From contig JAHJNL010000010.1 in NCBI GenBank assembly GCA_018820855.1, forward strand, positions 1 to 64,000: a stretch of 64,000 nucleotides of DNA, read 5' to 3'. A program made the translations under genes and the position numbers. This document shows, piece by piece, positions 53,453 through 62,645 of this stretch. The first letter of the stretch is position 1; each line of letters begins with the position of its first letter. Origin of the DNA: Pseudomonadota bacterium. GTDB taxonomy: Bacteria > Desulfobacterota > Desulfobulbia > Desulfobulbales > Desulfocapsaceae. The notes beneath the pieces are model-generated. The model did not search any database. It saw nothing but the letters and a program-made list of their open reading frames with translations, and had not been told where the DNA came from.

Positions 53453-54619
53453 ATGAAAACAGTACTTCAAAATTTATTAATGATCTCTTGCATGGTAGCT
53501 GCGCTGGCTCTGCCGCAACGGTCACGGGCTAATGTGAGCAGTGATGTTCAGGATCTGCTCATTCAGGCAGATGCTCTGCACAGTCAGTTGGCAGGAATTC
53601 AACTGACAACTGAGACCGTCTGTGCACCATTGGTAAGTGCGAATCAGGCTGCACGGCTTATGGCGGACAGCATTGATTCTGTAAATAACGGCCTGATCGC
53701 TCCCGTCACCATCGATGACACGATGCTGACCTCCTTGGACGATCTGTCTCTTACCACTGTCCGTATCGCTGGCGAGGCTCTGCGCCTGACTGCGGATGTT
53801 CAGCTTTTGGCACCGACATTAGATGCCCTGTCGATCAAGAATGGTCTGGTGGCCATGCTCCAGCTTTCCGATGATATCGGCGTCATGGCTGATCGTATTG
53901 GCGAGATGGCTGACAATATTCTGCTGATGGCAGATAATATAGGTCTCATGGCTGATCGTATTCTTCTGACCCAGCAAATTCAGAGTCAGAATCTGCTTCT
54001 TACTCAGGAGTCTATTTTGCAGACCCAGACCAATATGCTTACTCTGGTTTCTGTGGTGGAAAGTGAAAGCTATGATCTTGATTTAAATGCACTTATTGTT
54101 CAGGGTGACTTGCTGGCTGCAAATCTTGCTGCTACTCTGTTAAATCCTGTCACCATAAAATACCAGCTGGCTGCTGCCGCCGATGACGTAAAGGCTTTTC
54201 TGTTGCAGGTGAAAAGCATGGGTGAGACTCTGAAAAGTGCCGGTGACGGAAGTACATTCAATGTAAACAGCACAACACTTTCCAGCCTGGTCAATTTGTC
54301 CGTCATGGCCACGTCTCTTTCCACAGTCCTGGATGGCTATACTCTGACCATTGAGAGTCTGCAATCGGTGATTTCCAGTCGGAATCTTGATGCCTCGCTT
54401 TCCAGTATGCTGGCCATGTCTGCCGATATGGGTATGCTTGCCAATTCTATCCTGGAGATGGCAGATCTCATTTTGGTGATGGCCGATAATATCGGTCTTG
54501 CCGCCGATCAGATTATTCTCACTCAGGAGCTGCAAAGTGCTAATCTCGCAATCAGCCAGGCCTCTATTCTGGCGGTTCAGGAAATGGTCATCGGTCTTAT
54601 TGTTGCCCGGAACCTGTAA
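53453..54619 (+). CDS. Secreted heptad-repeat protein, second of a tandem pair
   Basis: A 388-residue paralog of the preceding protein with its own signal peptide (ending near QRSRA) and a good GGGAGAAGAAAG ribosome site. Its blocks lie at residues 132-192 and 316-376, again exactly 184 apart, e.g. DIGVMADRIGEMADNILLMA and MGMLANSILEMADLILVMA. Between blocks the N-terminal helices are also alignable (DxxLTSLDDLS / DxLTSLADLS). Both proteins should be periplasmic or surface-bound helical bundles; they could form a hetero-oligomer. Function unknown. Confidence 0.85.
   Translation: MKTVLQNLLMISCMVAALALPQRSRANVSSDVQDLLIQADALHSQLAGIQLTTETVCAPLVSANQAARLMADSIDSVNNGLIAPVTIDDTMLTSLDDLSLTTVRIAGEALRLTADVQLLAPTLDALSIKNGLVAMLQLSDDIGVMADRIGEMADNILLMADNIGLMADRILLTQQIQSQNLLLTQESILQTQTNMLTLVSVVESESYDLDLNALIVQGDLLAANLAATLLNPVTIKYQLAAAADDVKAFLLQVKSMGETLKSAGDGSTFNVNSTTLSSLVNLSVMATSLSTVLDGYTLTIESLQSVISSRNLDASLSSMLAMSADMGMLANSILEMADLILVMADNIGLAADQIILTQELQSANLAISQASILAVQEMVIGLIVARNL
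53846..54580 (+). repeat. Duplicated heptad block in the second heptad protein
   Basis: Coding repeats at 53846-54028 and 54398-54580, also 552 bp apart, encode the heptad blocks. With the blocks of the first gene they make four copies in 2 kb. Confidence 0.8.
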
Positions 54620-54633
54620 TCCTGGGAAGCTTG

Positions 54634-56139
54634 TCAGCCGAAGAAGGGCGCATGGTTGGAGGTGTAAAAAGGTGGATCTCGTTGCAGGATCTGCCTGATT
54701 GCCGGATGAGGTTTAAATTCCGTTGATAAAAAATTTCTGACTGCCTTGCGGTTCCAGTCCCGGGGATGGTGGAAGTCGGTATAGAGTGCCAGGTCGGCGG
54801 CTGAAAAATCGTGGAGGGCCAGATCATTACTCTCAGGGCTGTTGCGGGGGAGATTGAAGATGGCCAGGTTGAGAAAACTGATGGCGTCTGCATGGCGAAC
54901 GGTGAAATCCAGGGTCTGCCTGGCCTCATAGATGGATTCCGAGGGGGTCCCAAAGAGGAGATAAACGTAGGTGGCAATTCCTGCTGCAGCAAGACCGCTG
55001 AGGGCCTCTTCCACCATCTGCAGGTCAATCCCCTTGTCCATGGCGGTAAGGACTTCCTGAGAACCCGATTCGATACCCAGCTTCAACATGACACAACCGG
55101 AACGGCGCAGCCCCATGCAGAAGTCGGGGCTGCAGAGTTCCGGGCTTACACGGGCAAACCCATACCAGGCTGGTCCTGGCGGCTGCAGGCTCAAGCGTTT
55201 CATCAGGGCAGGAGAGACTGCATTGTCGAGGAAATGGATCAGTCGGGGCTGGGATGCGGAGACCAGGGCGGTGATGTCTGCCATGACCTGATCGGCCGAA
55301 ATCCGTGTGTATGGAGCCCCCTCGGCCTTTTCCGGGCAGAATGAGCAGCGGTTCCAGTAACAGCCGGTGGATGCACTATAGGGTAGGATCAGGCCCGGAG
55401 CCAGGTAGTCTTGTAGTGGCAGTCCGCTGAAATCCGGCTGGCTGTAGTTGCTGTCGGAAGTTTTCCCAAGGATCTCCAGTAAGGATTCTTCACCGGGGCC
55501 TGCAACCAGGCGGTCGATAAGCTCTGCAAAGGGGTTTTCCCAGGAAGGGCTGCGCAGCCAGGAGGTGATCAGCCCTCCTCCCAGAATAAGAGAGAAGTCG
55601 GGATACTTGTTTTTCAGAAAACCAATGAGTGCAAAAGCGGGAAGTGCCTGGCTGAGATAGTTGAGGGAGATGCCGATCCATTCTCCTCTCGCTTTTGCCA
55701 GAAGTTCAGGTACCCGATTTTGAAAAAAGGGAAAGAAGGGATTGCGTTCATATTCCTCTGCTGCCCGGAGGAGATCTTCGCTGCGAAGAGGGGAAAAGGC
55801 CTCGTCCTGATAATTAGCCAGGCTGATGGTGATTCCCGGCTGGTCAATGCTCTGGCTCAAGGCCCGGTTGACATCAATTATTGCCCGCTGGTAGCGATCG
55901 CTGTTCTCATAGAGTTGCGGGCGACGGAGTTTGGTGAGGTTGGGTTGGACATTTCTCCATGCCCTCTTGCCCCAGGTATCAACAGGTACCTGAGGCTGTT
56001 TGAGTAAAAAAAGCTGTGCTTCGAGGTTTGCATCCCAGAGGGTGCAGTCCTGATTGTTTCCGCGCAGAGCTCCGGCCAAACGGGTAATACCCGCAGGCGG
56101 TTCACAGGCCTTGGCAAGTGGGGGGTGGATCAGGAGCAT
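54634..56139 (-). CDS. Radical SAM protein with B12-binding-like N-terminus
   Basis: A 501-residue protein. Residues 1-230 resemble the B12-binding/Rossmann part of class B radical SAM enzymes (LLIHPPLAKACEPPAGITRLAGAL; LILGGGLIT). The cluster motif is STGCYWNRCSFC (Cys260, Cys265, Cys268), spaced C-x4-C-x2-C where most radical SAM enzymes have C-x3-C-x2-C. The downstream core (FARVSPELC, KLGIESGSQEVL, TYVYLLFGTPSE) is normal. No pathway neighbours are present. It could be a methylase or an uncharacterised member of this family. Confidence 0.85.
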   Translation of the reverse strand: MLLIHPPLAKACEPPAGITRLAGALRGNNQDCTLWDANLEAQLFLLKQPQVPVDTWGKRAWRNVQPNLTKLRRPQLYENSDRYQRAIIDVNRALSQSIDQPGITISLANYQDEAFSPLRSEDLLRAAEEYERNPFFPFFQNRVPELLAKARGEWIGISLNYLSQALPAFALIGFLKNKYPDFSLILGGGLITSWLRSPSWENPFAELIDRLVAGPGEESLLEILGKTSDSNYSQPDFSGLPLQDYLAPGLILPYSASTGCYWNRCSFCPEKAEGAPYTRISADQVMADITALVSASQPRLIHFLDNAVSPALMKRLSLQPPGPAWYGFARVSPELCSPDFCMGLRRSGCVMLKLGIESGSQEVLTAMDKGIDLQMVEEALSGLAAAGIATYVYLLFGTPSESIYEARQTLDFTVRHADAISFLNLAIFNLPRNSPESNDLALHDFSAADLALYTDFHHPRDWNRKAVRNFLSTEFKPHPAIRQILQRDPPFYTSNHAPFFG

Positions 56140-56171
56140 ACTAATGCAGGGGCTGTGTCACGAGAAAGAAA

Positions 56172-56558
56172 TCAGGAAAAGGCACTGTCGTCTACTTTTC
56201 CTAGAAAAATTCTGGTGCAGAGAAAGATGTTTCGTGATGTGTCACCCGCCTGGATACGGAGAACTCCTTCGCGGATGATGACCTTCTTCAGGAGTTCTCT
56301 GCCGTTTGATTCGTTGTAATAGATGTCTGAATCCAGAATATCACAGACGATTTGAGACTCTGTCTTGTCAATGATGAGTTGCATGCCGATTTTAAGGAAG
56401 CGATCTTCGATGGTGCTGAGATCTCCTTCCAGAGAGAGGATACCACGTTTTTTTGCCTTCTCGCCCAGTTCTCTGAGAGAAAGAATAAGTGGAATCAGGG
56501 ATTCCTGATCATCTTTACTGCATGCCGCCTTTGCCGCCAGAGCCAGATCTCGTAACAT
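56172..56558 (-). CDS. Small soluble protein resembling the cytoplasmic parts of MotA
   Basis: A 128-residue protein. I start it at 56558 (AGGA before ATG) because the longer reading to 56642 adds a non-homologous head. Residues 21-79 (LIPLILSLRELGEKAKKRGILSLEGDL ... FLKIGMQLIIDKTESQIVCDILDSDI as pattern) read like the MotA cytoplasmic loop, and residues 94-110 (IIREGVLRIQAGDTSRN) like the MotA C-terminal tail. The transmembrane helices that normally separate these parts are absent. It is therefore either a soluble regulator derived from MotA or a domain-loss remnant. No motB or flagellar gene is near. The family reading is mine from motif memory. Confidence 0.6.
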   Translation of the reverse strand: MLRDLALAAKAACSKDDQESLIPLILSLRELGEKAKKRGILSLEGDLSTIEDRFLKIGMQLIIDKTESQIVCDILDSDIYYNESNGRELLKKVIIREGVLRIQAGDTSRNIFLCTRIFLGKVDDSAFS

Positions 56559-56746
56559 TGTTGTTCCTGAGTTAAGTGTTATATTTAAAAAATGGGGTCC
56601 GTTTTTATTGAATGCAGCAGCCTCAATTGGCCTTGAAAGCAACGTGAAATGCGAAATTGTTATTCGTTGCTCTTTCTCTGTAACATAGTTGTTGATTTTT
56701 TACTGTTGCTAGAATCATGAAAAGTTGAATTCAGGAAAAAGAGGGT

Positions 56747-59569
56747 TTAGTTTACTTTCAACTTCCTCTGCAGGGCTTTCTTCACGGCCATTCCCAGTTG
56801 TATAAGGGTGTAGGGCTTTTTGATAAAGGGTCCGGCTCCCATGGCCTGGGCTTTTTTTACCTCTTTGTTTTCAGAGAAACCACTGGCAATCACCGCTCGT
56901 TGCCCCGGATGGAGTTCGATAATCCGGGTAAATGTTTCACAGCCACCCATGCCTGGCGACATGATCATATCAAGAATGAGGAGATCCATCTCTTGTTTTT
57001 TGAGAAGGGCCAGGGCTTGGTTACCGGATTCGGCAGTTTTTACTTCATATCCGAGGGAGCGAAGCAGGCTTGAGCAAATTTCCAGTTGCAGGGGTTCATC
57101 ATCAATAATGAGGATTTTTTCCCCATTCCCACGGAGATCGTCAAACCGGTTGTTTTGGCTCTGTTTCGGTTCTTGCCGGGTGGCCGGGAAAAAGAGGGTG
57201 AACACTGTGCCTTGGTCACTGGAATCAACACTGATTGCTCCGTTATGATCTTGAATGGTGTTCCAGACCACGGAAAGTCCTAGGCCGGTACCACTTTTGC
57301 CCATCACTTTATTGGTGTAGAATGGTTCAAAGATGTGTTCAAGATCCTTTTTTGCAATGCCTGATCCATTGTCTTGTATGGTAAGAATAAGATATTCGCC
57401 CGGTTCGAGGCCGAGGGTGTCAGCAGGGGATTCGGCAAGGGAACGGTTCTCGGTGGAAACATGGATGTGTCCGTTCTCTGTGCAGGCTTCTGCTGCGTTG
57501 AGGACGAGATTCATCAGGCTCTTCCTGATGTGGATGGGAGAACAGATGAGAGAGAGGAGGGTGGGGTGGAGCTTGCGTGTGAAGCGGACCCCGGGATGTC
57601 TGTCTTTGAGTTTTTGAAATTCGGGCGATAGGAAATACTCATCAATGAGCAGATTGAGGCTTGTCACTTCTTTTGTTGCGGCAATGCCCCTGGCAAGAGT
57701 CAGGAGGTCTGCGACTACCTCGGCAGCACGTTTTCCTGCATCCTGAATAGATTGAATCGGTTGGCGAAGTCGACTCCCCTCAGGCAGTTGCATGAGGAGA
57801 AGATCCGGATAACTGACAATGCCGGAAAGAATATTATTGAGGTCATGGGCAACTCCACCGGCCAGCAGGCCGATGGCCTCCATTTTCTGGGCATGGTGCA
57901 GTTTGGCTTCAAGGAGTCGTTTGTCTTCTGCGGCCTTTTTCTGTTCCGTCAGATCGTTAAAGGTGGCGAGCCACCATTGGCCCACAGCTGTAGTGCTGAG
58001 CTCCACAAGCCGCACCTCTCCGTTTTTACAGGTAATATTGATAGGAAATTCTTCAACCGTCTCCCCTGCTTTCTCTGTCTGTCGCATTGCTGCAAGCCAT
58101 TTTTCAGCAATTTCTTCTCGGGCCTGCTGGTTGGGGAAGGCAAGTTGCCACCAGACCTCGACTGTGGGAATTTCTTCCAGGCTATAGCCGAAGAGCTCAG
58201 TGAACTTCTGATTAATAAATTGCACTGTGCTGTCTTTGCCGATAATGGCAAGGGGAATGTGGGCTGCTGAGATAACCTGCTGAAAGCGTTTCTCGCTGTC
58301 CACCACTGTCTGCCAGGCCTGTTGCCGTTCCTTCGCCATCCGGTTGGCAGCGTCTGCAAGGGACTGAAATTCACTGAAGACGATTTCTTGCCGGGAAATG
58401 GACTGGGCGGTCAATGCGGATTTTTCAAAAAAATTGCTGAAAATTGTGAGATTCTTTTCTATCTTTTTCGAGAGATACCAGGCAAAGAAAAAAGAGACGA
58501 AGACGAAGAGGAATAAGAGTCCGATGCTTTTTAAGATAAACTTTTGTAATGAGTTTTTTAATTCCTGCTGTTTTTGGGAAATAATCTTTTCGATTTCGTC
58601 CACATACAATCCTGTCCCCACGTACCACTGCCATTCCGGTACCCCCGCTGCAAAACTGATTTTGGCTGACGGACGCTGCCCTGCCAGCCTGGGCATGACG
58701 TAGTGGACAAAGCCACCGCCCTCCTTTGCCCGGTTGATGAGGGACTCCACGATTTTGACCCCGTTGGAGTCAGTGACAGCAAGCATGTTTTTTCCCTTGG
58801 CAGGTCCTGAGAGGATGTCGCCATTCCATTGCCCGATGAAAATGTAGCCGTTTTCCTCGTAATGGATTTTTTCGATCCATTGAAGAACCTCTTCCTGGAT
58901 GGTCTGTTCTTCATCGTCCAAATACATACCATTGCCAATGACCCAGTTCAGGGGCTCAAACAGTTTGACATAGGAAATCTTGGAGACCAGGACGTTTGGG
59001 GTTTCCGGCTTGTTCCATTGATAGGAGCAGAATCCTTCATGGGGTGGCGAGTAGGCTACGTCTAAGATGGCCGCTATGGTGGAGTTCCCTTTGGCATCTA
59101 CGACCTGGAAAGCATCCTTTCTTTCCAGGTCAGCATTGTTTCTGTTGACAGCCATGGTGCCATCAAGGTCCAAGGCAAAGTAGTAACCGCTGCCATTGTC
59201 CCAGGAGGCAGCATGCAGGGCATCGTGAATCAGTTTCTTGATTTCCGGCAGTGCGTTGGATTTCTGGTTTTGCCGGTAGATGTAATCGGCAGTGCGCCAG
59301 GCCTCTTCGGTGCGGGCTTGTACTGTTTTCTTGAGTCTGGCTTCGGCCTGGGATTGTTGATAATGAATGTAAGTAACGGCATGCTCGACCTGCTCTTTGA
59401 TGGTTTGTTCGCGGTGGTCGAGGTAGGTCCTTCGGATCTCGTCCTGTCGTTCCTGCGCGGTTTTCACCTCTTCGCTGATCCACATGTACCCGAAGATGAT
59501 GACAATCAGCAGGGAGATGAGGGTGGTGCTGAGACGAATTATGTGGATAAGGCTTTTGGGACCGGTCAT
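56747..59569 (-). CDS. Hybrid histidine kinase: double Cache-PAS-HisKA-HATPase-REC
   Basis: A 940-residue membrane sensor. TM1 lies at about residues 13-32, two Cache_2-type modules follow (SGYYFALDLDGTMAVN, EPLNWVIGNGMYLDDEE; then NGYIFIGQWNGDILSG, PEWQWYVGTGLYVDE), TM2 at about 345-365, PAS at ~430-545, HisKA box GGVAHDLNNILSGIVSYPDLL, HATPase (DNGSGIA, FEPFYTNKVMGKSGTGLGLSVVW) and a receiver with phospho-Asp in LLILDMIMSPG. The double Cache resembles sensors of organic acids. Its kinase-receiver half is paralogous to the kinase at 48.0-51.7 kb. Signal unknown. Confidence 0.93.
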   Translation of the reverse strand: MTGPKSLIHIIRLSTTLISLLIVIIFGYMWISEEVKTAQERQDEIRRTYLDHREQTIKEQVEHAVTYIHYQQSQAEARLKKTVQARTEEAWRTADYIYRQNQKSNALPEIKKLIHDALHAASWDNGSGYYFALDLDGTMAVNRNNADLERKDAFQVVDAKGNSTIAAILDVAYSPPHEGFCSYQWNKPETPNVLVSKISYVKLFEPLNWVIGNGMYLDDEEQTIQEEVLQWIEKIHYEENGYIFIGQWNGDILSGPAKGKNMLAVTDSNGVKIVESLINRAKEGGGFVHYVMPRLAGQRPSAKISFAAGVPEWQWYVGTGLYVDEIEKIISQKQQELKNSLQKFILKSIGLLFLFVFVSFFFAWYLSKKIEKNLTIFSNFFEKSALTAQSISRQEIVFSEFQSLADAANRMAKERQQAWQTVVDSEKRFQQVISAAHIPLAIIGKDSTVQFINQKFTELFGYSLEEIPTVEVWWQLAFPNQQAREEIAEKWLAAMRQTEKAGETVEEFPINITCKNGEVRLVELSTTAVGQWWLATFNDLTEQKKAAEDKRLLEAKLHHAQKMEAIGLLAGGVAHDLNNILSGIVSYPDLLLMQLPEGSRLRQPIQSIQDAGKRAAEVVADLLTLARGIAATKEVTSLNLLIDEYFLSPEFQKLKDRHPGVRFTRKLHPTLLSLICSPIHIRKSLMNLVLNAAEACTENGHIHVSTENRSLAESPADTLGLEPGEYLILTIQDNGSGIAKKDLEHIFEPFYTNKVMGKSGTGLGLSVVWNTIQDHNGAISVDSSDQGTVFTLFFPATRQEPKQSQNNRFDDLRGNGEKILIIDDEPLQLEICSSLLRSLGYEVKTAESGNQALALLKKQEMDLLILDMIMSPGMGGCETFTRIIELHPGQRAVIASGFSENKEVKKAQAMGAGPFIKKPYTLIQLGMAVKKALQRKLKVN

Positions 59570-60005
59570 GGCATCACTGCGCAGCTGTCTTTTTTCCTAT
59601 GGCATTAACGCCCTGGAAAGATGAGGTCAATCTATGATGATATGCAGATATATTGTAGGGGATAGAAAAAAAAGTGTCAAAAGAAAGTGTTGTGACAGGG
59701 ACAGATAAGAATTGTGACCAAGAGAGCAGGCAGTCGTGTAGAGAGGCCAGGTGTATAAGACTCAGGTCATGCCATGCCGGATGAAGATTGGGTGATTTTT
59801 ATTCTAATTTTATTTACATCCGGAATAGATGAGTTATTATACTTTTCTGGATACTAGGGGGCAATTCTGGTGGGATGAAACATTTAGATGTGACCATTGT
59901 ATTTCTGGAATCGTTAGTTTTTGTTGGGGCTCTCGTCTATCTTCTTTTGCCGGGGCCTTCTTTTATGGGAAGGCCGAATCGTTAACCTTTTATCAGGAAG
60001 CAAAC
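59570..60005. other. 436-bp divergent intergenic region
   Basis: Separates the hybrid kinase (minus) from the Tim44-like gene (plus). The frame upstream of the Tim44 start is open from 59829 but lacks coding character. ATCAGGAAGCAAAC is the ribosome site. No RNA gene seen. Confidence 0.4.
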
Positions 60006-60923
60006 ATGTTGTATTTTTTGAGAAGACTTACCCCGCTTTTTCTTGTTTTTTTTACCCTCTGTTTCATTGAAGCAGGGATCACTGCTGACTATGCCGATGC
60101 CCGTTCACGAGGCGGAGGGCGTTCTTTTCGTTCTACCCCGACGAAGCAGTCTCCAGCCGTCCAGAAGAATACCGGACAGCAGAAGTCCGGGTTTGGTCGT
60201 GGACTTGCCGGTGGCCTTCTCGGCGGGGCACTGGGAGGAATGCTCCTTGGCAGTATGTTTGGTATGGGCGGTTCAGGTATGGGGATTCTTCCCTTTCTCC
60301 TTCTGGGTGTTGCCGGATACTTTTTATATAGGCGCTTCAAAGCTCGCCCTGCCGGTGGTTCGTCTCCTGGATATCAGCCGCCGCCGCGTCAGGAAAACAG
60401 TTTCGGCGGGAGCAGTTCGCCCACTCAGGGAGGCTTTGCTTCCCCGCCTCCTCCGCCTGCAGAGCCGATCGTGGGTTCCCTGGAAGAAGGGCTGGAGCTT
60501 ATCCGTATAGCTGACCCTGATTTTGATCCAAAATATTTTGTAGAGGTTGCCTCCGACGTCTTTTTTAAGGTTCAGGCTGGTTGGATGCGGCGTGATCTTT
60601 CTTCCTACTCCCATCTTCTCGGGACGCAGCTTGCCTCTGAATATGCGGCACAGTTCGCTGAGATGAAGGCCAAGGGAGAGATTAACAAACTGGAGAGTAT
60701 TTCCATTCGCAAGGTAGAGGTTGTGGGGGCCGGATCTGAAAACGGTGAGGACTTTGTCACGGTTCTCTTTACCGCCAACCTCCTTGATTACACTGTGGAT
60801 GAAAAAAGTGGTGATCTGATCTCCGGAAGCATGACAGAGCCGGTGAAATTTGCCGAGGAATGGAGCTGGGCTCGACCTCTTGGAACTCAGGATTGGAAGC
60901 TGGAAGGAATAAAGGAAGTTTGA
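60006..60923 (+). CDS. Tim44-like domain membrane protein
   Basis: A 305-residue protein starting at 60006 (AGGAAG before ATG). An N-terminal hydrophobic stretch (LFLVFFTLCFIEAG) is followed by a Gly/Ser/Arg-rich linker, then a Gly-rich membrane segment (GLAGGLLGGALGGMLLG; FLLLGVAGYFLYRRF) and a Pro-rich linker; residues ~170-305 form the Tim44-like domain (ADPDFDPKYFVEVASDVFFKVQAGW ... FAEEWSWARPLGTQDWKLEGI). The bacterial family (TIM44-like, Pfam) is widespread and of unknown function. Confidence 0.88.
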   Translation: MLYFLRRLTPLFLVFFTLCFIEAGITADYADARSRGGGRSFRSTPTKQSPAVQKNTGQQKSGFGRGLAGGLLGGALGGMLLGSMFGMGGSGMGILPFLLLGVAGYFLYRRFKARPAGGSSPGYQPPPRQENSFGGSSSPTQGGFASPPPPPAEPIVGSLEEGLELIRIADPDFDPKYFVEVASDVFFKVQAGWMRRDLSSYSHLLGTQLASEYAAQFAEMKAKGEINKLESISIRKVEVVGAGSENGEDFVTVLFTANLLDYTVDEKSGDLISGSMTEPVKFAEEWSWARPLGTQDWKLEGIKEV

Positions 60924-60950
60924 TCAGTTCTTTTCTTTCGTGTTGATCTG

Positions 60951-61586
60951 CTAAAAAACAGGCCTTGAAGTAAACTCTATCCTCTGCCCACTGTACGGGT
61001 GGAGGATAGAGAGTCGGCTCGCGTGTAAGAGCATGGCATCCCCTTCCTCCCCTCTGCCATAGAGGGCATCACCCACTATGGGTATCCCCAGTCCCAAAGG
61101 ATGTGCAGCATGAAGGCGCAGCTGGTGGGTGCGACCGGTCAACGGAAAAAACTGTACTCTTGTCCTGCCTGATGCCTCTCCGGTTTTCTGCCAGCGGGTT
61201 ATCCCCATTTTTCCCTGCACCGGGTCATAGATCTGATAGGGCCGATTCTCCGGATTCAGTCTGAATGCCAGTTCGATTATTCCTTGCTCCTCCGCAACTA
61301 TTCCGTCCAGTAGTGCAATATATTCCTTTTCCACCAGCCGTTGTTCAAATTGTTTTGAGAGCAGGCGATGGACTTCCGCATTTCTGGCCAGCAGCATGAT
61401 TCCTGAGGTGTACATGTCCAGACGGTGAACGGCTGGCTGGGCAATACAGTCGGGATACAGGGTTTTCACGCGATTGACAACGCAGTCCTGTTTTTCAGGC
61501 CCCCGTCCAGGAACTGCCAGCAGTCCCCCGGGTTTGTTGACCACCAGGAAATCGGGGGTACAGTGGATGATGCCTAGTTCCTGCAT
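60951..61586 (-). CDS. RluA-family pseudouridine synthase
   Basis: A 211-residue enzyme that isomerises uridine in RNA. The catalytic motif is HRLD (residues 54-57, Asp57), followed by YTSGIMLLARN, then the usual EKEYIALLDG and GRTHQLRLHAAHPLGLGIPIVGDALYG. There is no S4 domain, so it is the short RluA-like form acting on tRNA or 23S rRNA. I start it at 61586 (GGAGGAACAGCA before ATG); it overlaps the 3' end of the upstream gene by 13 bases. Confidence 0.92.
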   Translation of the reverse strand: MQELGIIHCTPDFLVVNKPGGLLAVPGRGPEKQDCVVNRVKTLYPDCIAQPAVHRLDMYTSGIMLLARNAEVHRLLSKQFEQRLVEKEYIALLDGIVAEEQGIIELAFRLNPENRPYQIYDPVQGKMGITRWQKTGEASGRTRVQFFPLTGRTHQLRLHAAHPLGLGIPIVGDALYGRGEEGDAMLLHASRLSILHPYSGQRIEFTSRPVF

Positions 61587-62413
61587 TGCTGTTCCTCCAG
61601 GCCACAGAGAAGAAAGCCGAGGATGGGACCGCATTTATCCAGACAGGCAGGATAGAAGTATCCTTCGTGACGAGTTGCTGATTTGTTTGTCCTGCCCCAG
61701 TAAAATTCCGCCAGTCCAAGAGGCTGAAATCCTTTTCTGGCTGCGAAGTTGAGGAGTTTGGGGGCACAGCAGTCGCCAGTACCGGTGGGGATGCCGCTGC
61801 CATCGGGAAAGAGTTCAAGAAGGGAAATCTTCCTTCCCCTGAAGTTGTGCAGACGATAGAGTCTATGGATCTCTTTCATCAGCTGCTGGGAGAGCTCTTT
61901 GCGTTTTTTGAGGAGACGGCTACGCCTGTCAGAGCTAAGAGCTGTGTCTTCGGCTTCTCTGCCCAAGGTCTTGATGCGTTGTTCCGCAGGCTGGGTGAGG
62001 GTGGCAAATTCCTGGACATCGAAGAGGGGAGGGGCCCAGCCATCGACTTCCCACAGGCCGTTATACTGACCGGAAAAGGCCTTGAGAATCTGCTCTTCCC
62101 CATTCGCTGTACGGCAGAAAAGGACTCCGAACATTTTCCCTCGTGCTTTTCCGTAGAGGCTGTCCGTCTTCAGTTCTTTGCGGAGCAGTGTTGCCTTTGA
62201 ATCAAAATCGATACACTTTTCTCCGGCCAGCTGTGTCATCAGTTTTCTTGCCGCCGCCATTGCCGGTTCGCGGGGGAGAACATGGTCGCAACCACAGTGG
62301 CTGCAATAGTTGCTCAAGGGGGATGTGGAGAGGGATATATCGCTGTCATACATGTTGCTTATCGGATAACTCATACTCTGTGAGCAGGTTGGGCAGCTGA
62401 AAAGAAGGGCCAT
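61574..62413 (-). CDS. Zinc-ribbon protein of unknown function
   Basis: A 279-residue protein. The ATG at 62413 gives a compact start; a TTG reading from 62461 adds 16 residues. Cys7, Cys10, Cys37 and Cys40 form a zinc ribbon (CPTC ... CSHC), and the C-terminal part has further Cys pairs and a Trp-Gly segment (LAEFYWGRTNKSATRHEGYFYPAC). The middle contains a long charged coiled coil (about 150-185). It overlaps the RluA-like gene by 13 bases, so the two may be functionally linked, perhaps in RNA modification. No family recognised. Confidence 0.75.
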   Translation of the reverse strand: MALLFSCPTCSQSMSYPISNMYDSDISLSTSPLSNYCSHCGCDHVLPREPAMAAARKLMTQLAGEKCIDFDSKATLLRKELKTDSLYGKARGKMFGVLFCRTANGEEQILKAFSGQYNGLWEVDGWAPPLFDVQEFATLTQPAEQRIKTLGREAEDTALSSDRRSRLLKKRKELSQQLMKEIHRLYRLHNFRGRKISLLELFPDGSGIPTGTGDCCAPKLLNFAARKGFQPLGLAEFYWGRTNKSATRHEGYFYPACLDKCGPILGFLLCGLEEQQCRN

Positions 62414-62645
62414 TGGTGTTGGGCCTTCTCTTTTATAAGTTCTGCATAGGAGATGGCACAATACTCTTTTTCAAGATATTGCCGAAAGAGGGAAACTCTT
62501 CGCACAATATTCATGTTCTCTTGCTATGGACACTTTTCAATGATATGATTCTTTTAGTAAACGTTATCAATAAGGAAAATTCCATACACATCATACCTGC
62601 AGGTCTGTTGTTTCTCGGATATGTTACTGTCGGTTAGTTACTACC

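Noticed and set aside
52656-54580. CRISPR-like reading of the regularly spaced repeats
   Set aside because: The repeats are protein-coding heptads without conserved DNA units or unique spacers of CRISPR size.
59829-60005. Upstream in-frame extension of the Tim44-like gene
   Set aside because: The extension has no signal peptide or homology, and a ribosome site precedes the internal ATG at 60006.
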